DNA from: Guillardia theta CCMP2712
Taxonomy: Eukaryota > Cryptophyceae > Pyrenomonadales > Geminigeraceae
Direction: 5' to 3'
Assembly: GCF_000315625.1 (NCBI RefSeq)
Contig: NW_005434652.1
Span: 364,384 to 428,383, forward strand
DNA: 64,000 bases
In this document: piece after piece, positions 21,051 through 32,143 of the stretch
Position numbering within the stretch: position 1 is the stretch's first letter
How the letters are laid out: each line of letters opens with the position of its first letter
Position numbers and translations under genes: made by a program
Notes under the pieces: generated by a model
Seen by the model: the letters and a program-made list of their open reading frames with translations, nothing else
What the model was told of the DNA's origin: nothing
The model's database searches: none

Positions 21051-23150
21051 ATGGATGATCTGACTTTGCACGGTTTTCATGGGGACAGTCTTCCTCGACC
21101 CTCCTCCCCAGACAATCTGCATGCTCTGTTGGAGGATGTCGAGAACTTCATCCCTGGTAGCAATGAAAGAACGAACTCGCTGGAACAGCTGAGGAGTGCG
21201 CTTGTTGATCGTTCTTCCATGCTGAAACCCAAGGGGTTGGGCGATCATGACATGTCTCGATCTGGCACTCGAACAAGGGGGGGGACAGGAGCTTCCTCTT
21301 TCCTGCATGGAGGAGTATCCCCTGACGATACACACATGCTCGATGACCTTTACGGTGAAAGCACCGGCGGCATGTCTTCTATCCCGGAGCATTCTGGCAC
21401 CGATGGGTTGTGGGGTCCTGCGCATACACACTTTGTAAGTGCACCTATGTGCTCTGGGACTGACGTGCTCTTTCTTGTTGAGTGGTGTTTTGCTGATTTG
21501 ATGCTTGAAATGCTGAAGGGACAAAGTTTGATTTCTGTTGCAGGATGCGAGTGAGTATGACGACATCGAGGGAACTTTTCAAATGGATGATATAGGAGAC
21601 ACTCTTCCCCCAACCATGCCTACGACGTACTCTCATCTACACTCGAGGGCAACCACGACGATCTCTAGCGCAGCAACGAAGCAGGTGCATGAGTTGCATG
21701 GGGTATGTATCCCAGTTGACCCTTCTTTGCATTCGTGCAGGCTACCAGCGCCTCGATACAGTCACACTCGGCGGGAACAACAGCTGCACGAATCATTGGA
21801 GGTCCACATGTAAACCGCTCTATCCCTGGATCTCAGACTTCAAGCGCGTAAGCAAAGCATGTCTGTCGATTTCTTATCAAATAATGTTGTCTGCCCTCCA
21901 GTGCTGCTGCTATAATTCAAGATGTTGGCTTCGCCGCGGTGGCTGCTGGAGTTCCTGGTGCTGCTGGAGTACTGAGCGGAAACTTGAATATCGGTGACTC
22001 TACAAAATTCCTTGATCACTGCGGTGCTGACGAAGCACGTATAGGGAAATCAGCTGCATCAGCCGCTGTGAGATCTCCAGTGGCAAGACCTCCGTCCAAG
22101 ACGAATGTTCAGGTTGCAAGCAGTACACGCAATTAGAAAACCACTGACATGTCTCGTGTATCGGCAGATGTCAAATTTAGCTCGAGAAGAACAAGCTGCT
22201 ATTCCACATGTTTCTGCAGACGTGATGTCATTTGGCGCATGGACTCTTCTGAGTAAATGACAGGATTTGGGTGGAGCACCGGTGGTTCCGATGCAGCCTG
22301 AGCCTGATAAACGCTTAAGCCACAAGGAAGTTGAACAGCGTAGAAGAGAGAAAGCGAAACAGGTAACGTGTGAAACTATCGTTGCTTGTTGCTAACAGGA
22401 TGGCTTTGCAGTATTTTGATGAGTTACGTGGGCTGCTTCCGTATGGTGGCGATAGTGCCAAATTCGATAAAAATGCCATTCTGCACCATTCAATCGCATT
22501 AATCAAGCAGCTTTTAAGCGAGTTAGAACAGGTGGAACATGGCTTGTTGTTTGTTACGCAGGGATGAATGTCATCTGTTACAGGAAGAGGCAAGCTCTGC
22601 GAAGACTGAGCAGGAACCAGGGACTCCAACCATGGCTGAATTTCGATGTTGCTTTGATGTAACGCGGCAACCATTATGCTTCACGGGGCTGGATAGCAGG
22701 ATATGGGAAGCTAACACTGCCTTCTGCACTCTGCTTGGGTACTTCACCATCACATCTGCTCGTATTCCTAATGAGAAAACAGGTATACAAGGTTGGAGAT
22801 TAGTGGGCTTTCACTGCTCAGTGCTACCGCTCCTGCGGACACAGAAGCTTCTTCAGAGCGCTGGCATCACATGATTAATTCGCCACAGGTCGGCGACTTG
22901 AATGAGTTGCTTCCACCTAATATCTATGATCGAGCAGGCGACTCCGGTGTCCTATATGTGCAAACTGCAAAGAAAAGATTCACAACAGGTATCGCGTTCT
23001 CTCGTTCTTCCTCTGTGCTTCTCGGCTCTGCCATCTTCGCGCGTCTTCTGACTGTTTTGGGTAAAGGTCTCTTGTAATATCGATTTGAGCATTGTAAGGC
23101 GGAACGGCAAAGCACACTGCTTCCTAGTGGCCGCGAATCCGAGCCTTTGA
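21051..23150 (+). CDS. bHLH transcription factor with PAS-like segment
   Basis: Start ATG 21051 (MDDLTLHGFHGDSLPRP). The N-terminal half is Ser/Thr/Gly-rich and probably disordered, in several short exons. The DNA-binding region at about 22300-22530 reads DKRLSHKEVEQRRREKAKQ, then after an intron YFDELRGLLPYGGDSAKFDK and ILHHSIALIKQLLSELEQ. The basic region has the H-E-R type contacts (K-E-V-E-Q-R-R-R) of an E-box binder. About 30 codons later EFRCCFDVTRQPLCFTGLD and RIWEANTAFCTLLGY form the first strands of a PAS fold. Further segments LNELLPPNIYDRAG and SIVRRNGKAHCFLVAANPSL lead to TGA 23148-23150. It is a nuclear regulator; targets are unknown. Exon edges are approximate. Confidence 0.8.
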
Positions 23151-23377
23151 AAGAAGCAGCAAAGGGGGAACACAAGAGAACTTGCTCGTGAACGGGGATG
23201 AAGGCGGGGTGACCGAGTACAGGGGCATAAAGTAGGAGGAAGCTGACAAGTCTGCCTCACACTCGCGTTTGAGGCGAAGATGGGGAGCATCTTGACAAGA
23301 ACGATGACAAATTTAAAAAATAAATCAAATCTGTCGGTGATATGCACAGCTGCTGGGCTGCTCCTCTCCCAGCTGCT

Positions 23378-25743
23378 TTAGCCGGTTGGCGGCGTGGGCG
23401 GCAGAGGAGTGGAGTCCAGCTCGACCGGAGGAGGCTCTCGGGAATCTAGAGGAGTAGAAGGCGTGTGCGGGTGTCCTGGCGCGTCCTGTTTAACAGGGGT
23501 TTGCGGCAGGACTCCCAGGTTGGGGATGCTGCTCTCGCCAAGCTGGGGTTTCAGGTTTGCCGGTCGATCCTCCGCTGCCCCCCTGTTCTGCAGCCCCTTG
23601 CGCACTTGCGGCGCATGAAAGTCAAGCAGGGGCAAGGAGAGATAGGAGCAGAAGTGGAGGGTAGAGAGCAGAAGAGGGACGGGAAGCGGCAAGGGGGGGA
23701 AGAGGAGGAGATGGATGGAGAACTGAATGAGGGGAATAGGGGAGGAGGAAAGTGGGGAGGACACCTGGAAAGCCTGCGAGCTTGAGAGCATCGCTGAGGT
23801 CGTCAAGGACAGAGCACAAGGTGTCTCGGTAGCTGGAGTTGGTGTAAAACTCGTGGAGGAAGGGAAGGGAGAGAAGGGAGAGGAGTGAGGGGAGGGGACG
23901 GAGAGAGAGGGAGAGGAGAGGAGTGAGGGGAGGGGACGAGAGAGTGAGAGGAGTTGAAGAAGGGGAGGGAAAGAGGAGGGATTGAGGGAGAGGAGGGAGA
24001 GGAGAGAGGATGTTAGGGGACCTCAAGACGAAGTTGTCCGAGTAAACGGCGATGAAGTCAGCGAGCTCTTGATCCTCTGAGACGTTCTGGGTAGGAGGGT
24101 GAGAAGAGGAAACTCTGGTCGAGGAACGACCGATGCGTTCCATGCCCACTCGTTGGAGCCGGAGACGACGACGGCGGCAAGGGGTCCATGGATCATTTCG
24201 TCTGTTCCCATGGGAGATCAGAAACTCTATCCTGTCTGCAAGCAGCAGACCTGCACTCTGTCGGAAGGCATGCCTTCGTCGCTGCGAGGGTGTGAGGAGG
24301 AGGGATACGTTGATGATGGCAAGAGAGGAATAGAGAAAAGGTATTTGCTCAGGGAAGGTAGAGGAGAGTGGAGAGGGGGTTGTCTGAGAGAGGAAGGAGT
24401 GGGAAAGGGATGGAGGACGAAGGGAGGAAGTGTAGGTAGCGAGAGCAAAAGAGGGGAGGGGAACCTCCATGTTGTCGATGTCGAACCCCTCGAAGAGGAA
24501 CTTCAAACTCCATCCCTGCACTGCCTTCACCCTTTCCTCCTCTGAGGACGGAGCAGCTACCGTAGCATGAAGACAGAGCTCTTCGTCTCCTCTCATCTCG
24601 TCCAGTACGTGTCGCTCGAAGGTGAGGTCTTGATCGCCTTTGACAAGCTCTCAGTCCTGCAAGCGAGCTGCTTGTTGTTGACTTCACCGGACTTGACCGG
24701 ACACTCGCCAGGGTCGATCATGTTCTTTGCGAAATGCTACAAAGGACCGGAGGGTATCAGTGAGATGATGGAGAAGGGGAAACGGCTAGCGCGAGGAGCA
24801 GGGAGCGACGAGAGGAAAGGAGGAAGGCAGGAGAGCTAAGGAGAGCTGAACATGTGGGAGGGAGAGGACAGCAAGAGGAGGAGAGTAGAGGAGAGGCAGC
24901 GAGTGTAGGATGAGGAAGAGGGAGGGAGAGGCCAATGACGAGGAGGAGGAGAGGAGAAGGTACCCGCGCTCGACGGACGAGGGCTGGAGGGAGGTCTTCG
25001 TGCTCAAGTTCGATCTGCCTGAGAGGGCCAGCGAGGAGGACGGAAAGAACCGCCTGCAAGGGGAGGAGAGTTCACAGGTTCATCGTCATACAGAGGGGAG
25101 GGGAAGATGTACACAGACCTGCCATGCCACGTTCAGTGTGATGGCACTTTGAGGTATAGCTGGATAGCAACAAACACGGTGGATGAGCATCAGTGCATTG
25201 CGCATGTTCTTTCCGTTCCTGATGATGACGTTGTCAGGATGCAAGCACAGCAAAGTGAGATATTGATTGCGTCATTATCACGATCACCCACACAATCTCC
25301 ATCACTTTGACCGCTGTCATCTTCAGGATTGTAACCACCACCACTACCATCACCAGCTGTAACAAAGTACAACACCTGCTGCAACAACATCACGCAACGA
25401 ACCGACCTAATCCGGTAGATGAGCGACGAGATCAACTTCTCGGCGTGTTTTGAAACTTGTGCGTCTCCACGGCATCTTGTCAACGTGTCGACAATGATCT
25501 CTCGAAGCAGTTCCGAGACGGGATGGTCCTGCCTCTCCTCTCAGTCTTGCTGCGTTCTCCTCCTCCTCCCCTCCCTGTCCTGTTTCCTTCCCCTCTCTCA
25601 TCCCCTCCCACTCTTTCCTTTCCTCTCCTCCCCCCCGCATCTCTGCTTACCCGGGGAGTCTGAAGCATCGCAGCTCCTTCCTTCCCCTCCGATCGCCTTG
25701 GAGCCCCTGCGCTCTCTTCCTTGCTCTCGTCCTCGCCCTCGCC

Positions 25744-25803
<60 letters not shown>

Positions 25804-26622
25804 ACTCTGCGGGCACAAGGGTCTCGTCACGATTGCACGCTGCACGGCCGACGTCTCACGTTCTCCACAAACAGCTGATGCCAGGCGCTCCATCCTTCCT
25901 CCGTGTCGTCGAACTGCAGGGAGGGTCACATAACGATGCTCCCCTGACGTTCCCCTGCTCACCTTCTCCGCAAAGGGTCCGAGAGGAGGTAAAGTCTGAT
26001 TCCCCCCTTCCTCCCTCCTCCCCTGCTGCTGCTGCTGCTCCTCCTCCTCCTCCTCCCGCTCGCTGGATATCGAAATCGCGTCATCGTACACGGGGTAGTC
26101 ATGCGGCAGGAAAGCTACTCCCTGCTCCCCCAGCGCAGCGCTAAGGTCGTCTCTGACGTCCTTCACTGATTCCGATCGCAAGTTCCGATCAGCAAGGAAC
26201 TCAAGCACGAACTCGCAGATGTCCGCGTCAACGTCTCGAGGAACGATCTCCTCCGCGTCCCTCCTGTTGTTGTCGGCCAGCGGGATGTACAGCGGAGCGA
26301 TGTGGCTCTTGAGGGCCCTTCTCATGAACTCCGCCGTCTCCTCCCTCCCCATGATCCATCGCGCTGATGAAAACCATTCCTCCTCCTCGTTCAGGAAGTC
26401 CTCAGGGGATAGCGATGCTGCCCTCTCGTCCACTCCTACTCCTTCCTCAGGGTCCTCCTCCTCCAAGTCAGCGGCGTCGAACTCCTCCGTCTCGATCCCT
26501 TCCACTGCTCGCATGGGCTTGCATATCATCGCTGCCTCTTGCAGGGATGCCCGGAGCTTGTCCAGAGCGGCTACTGTGCTGTTCACCATCTTGGCGCTCT
26601 CCTCGCCCAACCCGAAGGGCAT
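23378..26622 (-). CDS. Large acidic multi-exon protein, unknown function
   Basis: ATG at 26622 starts MPFGLGEESAKMVNSTVAAL. Exon 1 is long and acidic (FDAADLEEEDPEEGVGVDE) with helical stretches (REETAEFMRRALKSHIAPLY, DADICEFVLEFLADRNL), then a Gln/Glu tract and an Asp/Glu tract encoded by a GTCCTC microsatellite at about 25735-25805. Later exons include AQVSKHAEKLISSLIYRI, LQAVLSVLLAGPLRQIELE, GDQDLTFERHVLDEMRGDEE, AVQGWSLKFLFEGFDIDNME, GPLAAVVVSGSNEWAWNASV, DQELADFIAVYSDNFVLR, TLCSVLDDLSDALKLAGFP and a Pro-rich tail ending at 23378. The separating introns are purine or pyrimidine simple repeats. The family is not recognised; intron-exon joins are only partly resolved. Confidence 0.6.
25735..25805. 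repeat. GTCCTC hexamer microsatellite encoding Asp-Glu
   Basis: Eleven or so hexamers in frame with the acidic protein on the minus strand, read as alternating Asp and Glu. Both flanks stay open in the same frame, so it is likely translated. Confidence 0.65.
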
Positions 26623-27365
26623 TGGCGGAGGTTTGGCGGTACCTGCGATTGCGATGTGAGGAAGACAAGCAAGGAGAAGGAGAGGGAGGAGAACTTGGAC
26701 ATATGACTTGATGATCTATAAATTCCCCTACAAGCATTCTCCCCTTCCTCTCCTCGACACAGTTCGTCAGTCTCTTTACGTCATGCTCGGTTCGAACGCG
26801 CAGCTGGCAACTCGTCTGCATCGTGTGCTATACTTGCATGCGTGATGAAACCAGATGGAACATGCAGCTTGTGAATCAATCAGAGGAGTGAAAGGCTTAA
26901 ACTACCATCACCGCAACTATCACCATTGACTCCACTGCTCTCAGCTCTCTACCATCCTTACAAAATTTCCATCCCTGCAATCCTCTCACTCTCCCTCCCA
27001 ATACTAATTGCCACTCTTCCTCTCTCTCTCTCTCTCCCTCTCTCCCTCCCTCCCTCCCTCCCTCCAACACTCCCCAGCTCCTCGCCCCTCGGTGGAATAT
27101 CTCCGGGACAGAAAACTATAAAGAACATTTTGTCCTCATTGACGCCATGAATCTGGGGAAACAGAATCGATCCCGCCTGATTACCTGCGGAGGTTCTAAT
27201 GCTTCTTTACTGGGAGATGTAAGATCCCCTTGCGATATCGGGCTTAACCGATTCAGAGATCTCTAGCATAGCTCGATTGACACTTCTCACTGGTTAAGAA
27301 TGGATCGTAGTATCAATTTGAGGATGAGACTCAAGATGCTGTCGCCGGTGAGCATCAGAAAGTCT
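26623..27365. other. Intergenic sequence before the gap
   Basis: Ordinary sequence with a CT/TCCC simple repeat at about 27015-27065. No protein-like exon is seen on either strand. The acidic protein's promoter should lie here. Confidence 0.45.
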
Positions 27366-27465
27366 NNNNNNNNNNNNNNNNNNNNNNNNNNNNNNNNNNN
27401 NNNNNNNNNNNNNNNNNNNNNNNNNNNNNNNNNNNNNNNNNNNNNNNNNNNNNNNNNNNNNNNNN
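27366..27465. other. Assembly gap of 100 N
   Basis: Exactly 100 unknown bases, the conventional size for a gap of unknown length. It is followed at once by CCCCT repeats (27466-27545), which probably caused the break. Confidence 0.97.
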
Positions 27466-27589
27466 CCTCTCCCCTCCCCTCCCCTCCCCTCCCCTCCCTC
27501 CCTCCCCCGCTGCCCTCCCTTCTCCCTCCCTTCTCCCTCCCGGCGTCCTCCTTGCTAGAGTTGCCGCAGAATGGCAGGAGTGCTACAAG

Positions 27590-27920
27590 GTCCCCCGGGG
27601 CCCCGGCCCCGGGCCCGGGCCCGGCGCCGACACTGCACTACTGGCGGTTCTCGCTGTCTTTTCTCTTCTCGCCGTTTGGCCTGTGCGACAGTGTCAGGGT
27701 CAAGCCTCCTCGACTCTCCTGATTGTCCTCGTACTGCTTTTTAACTTAACTTTGAGTAAAGTGAAAGACTGGCACCGTGGCCCACACGCCGGGTCACACC
27801 GGGTGGCCCAGCGCCGGGGCACGGTCGCGTGGGCCGGGGCCCGCCGCGCCGGGCGCGGGCCGATCGAATCGGCAATGATGACGGCCCGCGCATGGTACCG
27901 GTGTCAACCCGTTGAACTGT
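27590..27920. other. GC-rich palindromic island (class B), copy 2
   Basis: Begins with nested GGGCCC words (GGCCCCGGCCCCGGGCCC) and continues with CCGGGTCAC and GCCGGGGCCCGCCGCGCCGG. No coding support. Confidence 0.5.
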
Positions 27921-27943
27921 CAGTAGGAGGAGGCCGCTCGCCG

Positions 27944-28242
27944 CCGTGCCCTTGGGAGCCAGCATCGAGAGGATCCACCAGCACATGTGACAATCACCAA
28001 CGCCTGGCGGCGGTCGCAAGAGCTGTGACGGGCATGGGATGGGATCAAGGACGAGTGACCATGGCGAGGAGGAGGCTGTCTCAAGCCTCCCGTGTGATCA
28101 CAGCAGAGGCCCCCCGGCATCATGTCCATAGCATGCCGACCAGAGCTGCACAGGGCGAGGGTTTGGAGCAGAGAAGGGCGACGATGTAGAGTATGATGAA
28201 TGAAATGGACCCTCACTCTCTCATGGTGAGCCTGAGCCCTCG
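27944..28242. repeat. Direct repeat R1, copy a
   Basis: Near-identical to 28425-28751, offset about 486 bases. Shared landmarks are CGCCTGGCGGCGGTCGCAAG, GGGATGGGATCAAGGACGAG, the CATAGCATGCCGACCAGAGC stretch and the CTCTCATGGTGAGCCTGAGC end. Copy b has a short insertion (ACACACGCGCAGG) near its end. Fragments recur at about 29930-30060 and 31045-31090. Confidence 0.85.
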
Positions 28243-28424
28243 AGGCATCGGTCATGCGCTTCCTGGATGGCACTTGCATGCCGCAAGGCCCCCCGCAAGC
28301 TCGATGTGCGTGGAGAGGCCAGAGCGTGAGGAAGCTGATGATGGGTATTAGGGGTGCGAACAGGGTGGGTATTAGGGGTGCGATCAGGCCTTGTCCTGCG
28401 TCCCCAAGGTAAGGTCAAGTCGCC

Positions 28425-28751
28425 GCTCGCCGCTAGCCCTTGCGAGCCAGCATCGAGATGATCCACCAGTACAGGACGATCACCAACGCCTGGCGGCGGT
28501 CGCAAGAGCTGTGACGGGCATGGGATGGGATCAAGGACGAGTGACCATAGCGAGGAGGAGGCTGTCTCAAGCCTCCCGTGTGATCACAGCAGAGGCGCCC
28601 CGGCATCATGTCCATAGCATGCCGACCAGAGCTGCACAGGGCGAGGGTTTGGAGCAGAGAAGGGAGACGATGTAGGGTAGGATGAATGAAACACACTGCA
28701 CACACGCGCAGGACCCTCACTCTCTCATGGTGAGCCTGAGCCCTCGAGGCG
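28425..28751. repeat. Direct repeat R1, copy b
   Basis: Second copy of R1 with scattered substitutions. Minus-strand frames are open through both copies (about 28279-27920 and 28885-28433) but carry no recognisable domain. Confidence 0.85.
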
Positions 28752-28898
28752 CAAGCTCGATGTGGGTGGAGAGGCGAGAGCGGGAGGAAGCTGATGACGG
28801 GTACTAGGGGTGCGATCAGGGTGGTACTAGGAGGGGGTCCTCTGACGACGTCATGGCAGCGCTTTATAACCACCACCGTACCCACGATGGCGTGGGTC

Positions 28899-29715
28899 GA
28901 CTTGGCCTCCCTTGAGAGACACAGTCTTCATCATCCAGCCATGTCGTCCTTGCTGCGCTATCTGCTCGCTACCGTCGCGTGCTCGAGGCCGTACTCTCTC
29001 ACACATGTCGATCACGACGGCATCCTGCTTCTGGAGCATGCGCCGAGCTGCTTGGGATGGACCAAGTACACATGACATGAGAGCCCATGGTTGGCTTTAT
29101 TCTACACCTCACACATATCACCACACTCCTCCTGTCATAGCTCCTGCCACCTCCCCCACGCGTCCTTGATCTTGCGATGCTCCAGAATCATCGAGATGCT
29201 CGCTCGCAAAGCTGCTATCTGCTTAGCGCGCCCAGCAGCAGCAGCGTGACGATGACCAGCCGACCCAGCTCCCGCGTGAGCTGCTGCTCTCGTCAGCGAC
29301 GAGGGCGACGAGGAGGAGCAAGAAGAGGTGGGTCTGGGATGGGAGCTGGGAGCGGGGAGGGCAGAGGGGACAGAGTGAGGGCGGAGAGGAGTATCCATGG
29401 GAGGCAAGGCACGCACTGGAGCGGAGAGGAGCGTGGGAGCAGCAGGGAGGACAAGCACGAGGACGAGGACGAGTCTCGATAAGGAGGCTAGATAGGCTTC
29501 TGACCGTCAAAACGGGGGCGACCCTTGAGGGCTGCGGAGGGTCTTTGGAGTCCGAGACCTCGTGATCGATCCTTCTCTGACTGTGAGCTTGTCTACGAAA
29601 CGTTGCTACTTGAGCACCTCTGTAAACCCGCGCTGTCAGCCGACCGTAGACCGCATGACCGGTGCGACCCGTTCGGAGCCTCGGAGTACCGACGCCAAGA
29701 TGGAGTAAAACAACT
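28899..29715. repeat. Direct repeat R2, copy a (about 817 bp)
   Basis: Matches 30064-30880 almost base for base at a constant offset of 1165. It starts ACTTGGCCTCCCTTGAGAG and ends GATGGAGTAAAACAACT. The constant offset shows no net indels between copies, so the duplication is recent or maintained by gene conversion. Confidence 0.9.
29135..29458 (-). CDS. Possible duplicated orphan gene, copy 1
   Basis: A 107-codon frame ending QIAALRASISMILEHRKIKD and KDAWGRWQEL before the stop. The C-terminal 30 residues look like real helical protein; the first 70 are Pro/Ser/Ala-rich. An AATAAA lies about 35 bases after the stop on the same strand. The copy at 30300-30623 differs at four residues. No family is recognised, and the frame may be a by-product of the repeat. 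Confidence 0.3.
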   Translation of the reverse strand: MLVLPAAPTLLSAPVRALPPMDTPLRPHSVPSALPAPSSHPRPTSSCSSSSPSSLTRAAAHAGAGSAGHRHAAAAGRAKQIAALRASISMILEHRKIKDAWGRWQEL

Positions 29716-30063
29716 TATGGGAACATCATGGTTATCGAACTGAAAGCTACCGAGTCACGAGGACTGTTTCTATGCGTAGGGCTCAACTTACAGTGCTTGG
29801 CTGTCGATGCTGACAAAATCATGACGAGAGGGCTCGTCGCCTCCTCCCGCACCTCCTCCTTTCATGTCCCCTCCCTTGTCCTGCGTCCGGCCCCCCTCCC
29901 CTTCAGGATGGGCTTACGGACGCCCTGCATCATGTGCATAGCATGTCGACTAGAGCTGCACAGGATTAGAGCTGCACAGGACAACAGACACGAAGAAGAC
30001 GAGGTAGAGTAGGATGAATGAAACAATCTGTGCACACGCGCAGGACCCTCGCTCTCTCATGGC

Positions 30064-30880
30064 AACTTGGCCTCCCTTGAGAGACACAGTCTTCTTCATC
30101 CAGCCATGCCGTCCTTGCCGCGCTATCTGCTCGCTACCGTCGCGTGCTCGAGGCCGTACGCTCTCACACATGTCGATCACGACGGCATCCTGCTTCTGGA
30201 GCATGCGCCGAGCTGCTTGGGACGGACCAAGTACACATGACATGAGAGCCCATGGTTGGCTTTATTCTACACCTCACACATATCACCACACTCCTCCTGT
30301 CATAGCTCCTGCCACCTCCCCCACGCGTCCTTGATCTTGCGATGCTCCAGGATCATCGCGATGCTCGCTCGCAAAGCTGCTATCTGCTTGGCGCGCCCAG
30401 CAGCAGCAGCGTGACGATGACCAGCCGACCCAGCTCCCGCGTGAGCTGCTGCTCTCGTCAGCGACGAGGGCGACGAGGAAGAGCAAGAAGAGGAGGGTCT
30501 GGGATGGGAGCTGGGAGCGGCGAGGGCAGAGGGGATAGAGTGAGGACGGAGAGGAGTATCCATGGGAGGCAAGGCACGCACTGGAGCGGAGAGGAGCGTG
30601 GGAGCAGCAGGGAGGACAAGCACGAGGACGAGGACGAGTCTCGATAAGGAGGCTAGATAGGCTTCTGACCGTCAAAACGGGGGCGACCCTTGAGGGCTGC
30701 GGAGGGTCTTTGGAGTCCGAGACCTCGTGGTCGATCCTTCTCTGACTGTGAGCTTGTCTACGAAACGTTGCTACTTGAGCACCTCTGTAAACCCGCGCTG
30801 TCAGCCGACCGTAGACCGCATGACCGGTGCGACCCGTTCGGAGCCTCGGAGTACCGACGCCAAGATGGAGTAAAACAACT
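30064..30880. repeat. Direct repeat R2, copy b (about 817 bp)
   Basis: Second copy of R2. Its last 130 bases (GTCAGCCGACCGTAGACCGC, GGAGTACCGACGCCAA) recur a third time in worn form at about 31140-31420. Confidence 0.9.
30300..30623 (-). CDS. Possible duplicated orphan gene, copy 2
   Basis: Equivalent of the 29135-29458 frame, also 107 codons with intact start and stop and the same C-terminus (AALRASIAMILEHRKIKD). The downstream AATAAA is kept. Function unknown. Confidence 0.3.
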   Translation of the reverse strand: MLVLPAAPTLLSAPVRALPPMDTPLRPHSIPSALAAPSSHPRPSSSCSSSSPSSLTRAAAHAGAGSAGHRHAAAAGRAKQIAALRASIAMILEHRKIKDAWGRWQEL

Positions 30881-31128
30881 GACGGTTTGCAACTCCGAAA
30901 CGATGCTGGGGACAATGCGTCCGTGCTTCAAAATGTTGTAGCCGAGTTTGCTCTCCGAGAGTCTGTCAGCATCGACAGCCAGACACTACCCACTGCTGTA
31001 AGTTGAGCCCTTTCACGGACTGATCATGAGACCAAAATCATGATAGCCCTTGCGAGCCAGCGTATGGGATCAAGGACGCCGGTGACGAGAGGAGGAGGCT
31101 GTCTCTCCGCAGCCCTCAAGGGTTGCCC
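30681..31128. repeat. 24-bp inverted repeat pair
   Basis: 30681-30704 (GGGCGACCCTTGAGGGCTGC then GGAG) is the reverse complement of 31105-31128 with one mismatch. The same arm occurs in R2 copy a at 29516-29539. This could be the terminal repeat of a small non-autonomous element, though no target-site duplication was confirmed. Confidence 0.5.
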
Positions 31129-31129
31129 C

Positions 31130-31420
31130 CGCAACTGTTGCGACCCTTCGAGTCGCCGGAGCGCCTCGGAGTACCGACGCCAACTTTGGATGGAGCAAAA
31201 CAACTGACGGTGTGCAACTCCGTAACGATGCTGGGGACAATGTGAGACCTCGCCGTCGTGATCGGTCGACTGTGGGCAGGGCTTGTCTACGAAACGTTGC
31301 TATTTGCCAGAATCGACTCAGCGCCGGGCGTCAGCCGACCGTAGACCGCATGACCGGCGGCGGTGCGACCCTTTCCGAAGTTTCGGAGCCTCAAAGGCCC
31401 GACTAGTGCCTCATAACCGA
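31130..31420. repeat. Worn third copy of the R2 end
   Basis: Shares GGAGTACCGACGCCAA, CGATGCTGGGGACAATG, TGTCTACGAAACGTTGCTA and GTCAGCCGACCGTAGACCGC with R2 and the bases just after it, in rearranged spacing. No coding content. Confidence 0.65.
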
Positions 31421-31639
31421 CGGAGCACAAGTTTGTTAGACTTGTGATACTGTGCCAAAGTCACGCAGATATCACATCTACCTCAGTTGTAACAAGACAG
31501 GTTTTGCTCAAGACCGAGTTTAATGCACACAAAACCAGAATTGAGGAGCACATGAGAGAATAGACTGTATGCTAGGATGTAAAATCCAAGCATCCAGACA
31601 TGAGAGGACCTTAGCAAGACGGCTAGGAAAGCCCCCTCT

Positions 31640-31990
31640 TCGTCCCACACGCTACATTGGCCACCTTGACACGTAAGTCGTCTGGACTTTCCGAAGCGTC
31701 ACCTTGAGACTATCTGGCAGGCGGGGCCCGTGGATCCGACACTCTGTGCCTCACACAGCGGCCGTCCGGCACTTTTCAAGTTTCTAGGTTCCGTACCGAC
31801 GGACGGCGGGCCTGCCGCTGACTCAGTAAGTCACGAGTCCGACTCGCCGGACTCCAGGAGTCGGCACTGCAGCGGCAGGCCGCGAGTCAGTACGGTCAGA
31901 TCACTCGGTGGAGTCACTCCGAGACTCCCGTACCGTACGGTCAAGTTCAGTGGGGGACTCGGATCATCGGACACGGCCGGACACTGAGGG
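31640..31990. other. GC-rich palindromic island (class B), copy 3
   Basis: Dense in GAGTCAC, GACTCC, CCGTACGG and CGGCCGGAC words. It lies between the repeat block and the Cys-rich coiled-coil gene. No coding content is seen. Confidence 0.5.
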
Positions 31991-32143
31991 GGGCCCGTCC
32001 AATGAAATGGAAAAAAAACGATGACAGCCTGGGTTCGCTCTATGCAGTCAGCCTGAGTCGACGGCAGAGGAACCAGAGCTGAGAATCTCAGTACGATCAA
32101 GATGCTGTCCAGCTGAGAGCAGACGGCAGGTTGCACCTCAGCG

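Noticed and set aside
27300-27722. Open frame running through the N gap
   Set aside because: Unknown bases cannot break a frame; the right side is CCCCT repeat and GC-rich island.
27930-31420. CRISPR-like array from the repeated units
   Set aside because: Units are hundreds of bases long, with unequal spacing and no short repeat-spacer pattern, and the host is a eukaryote.
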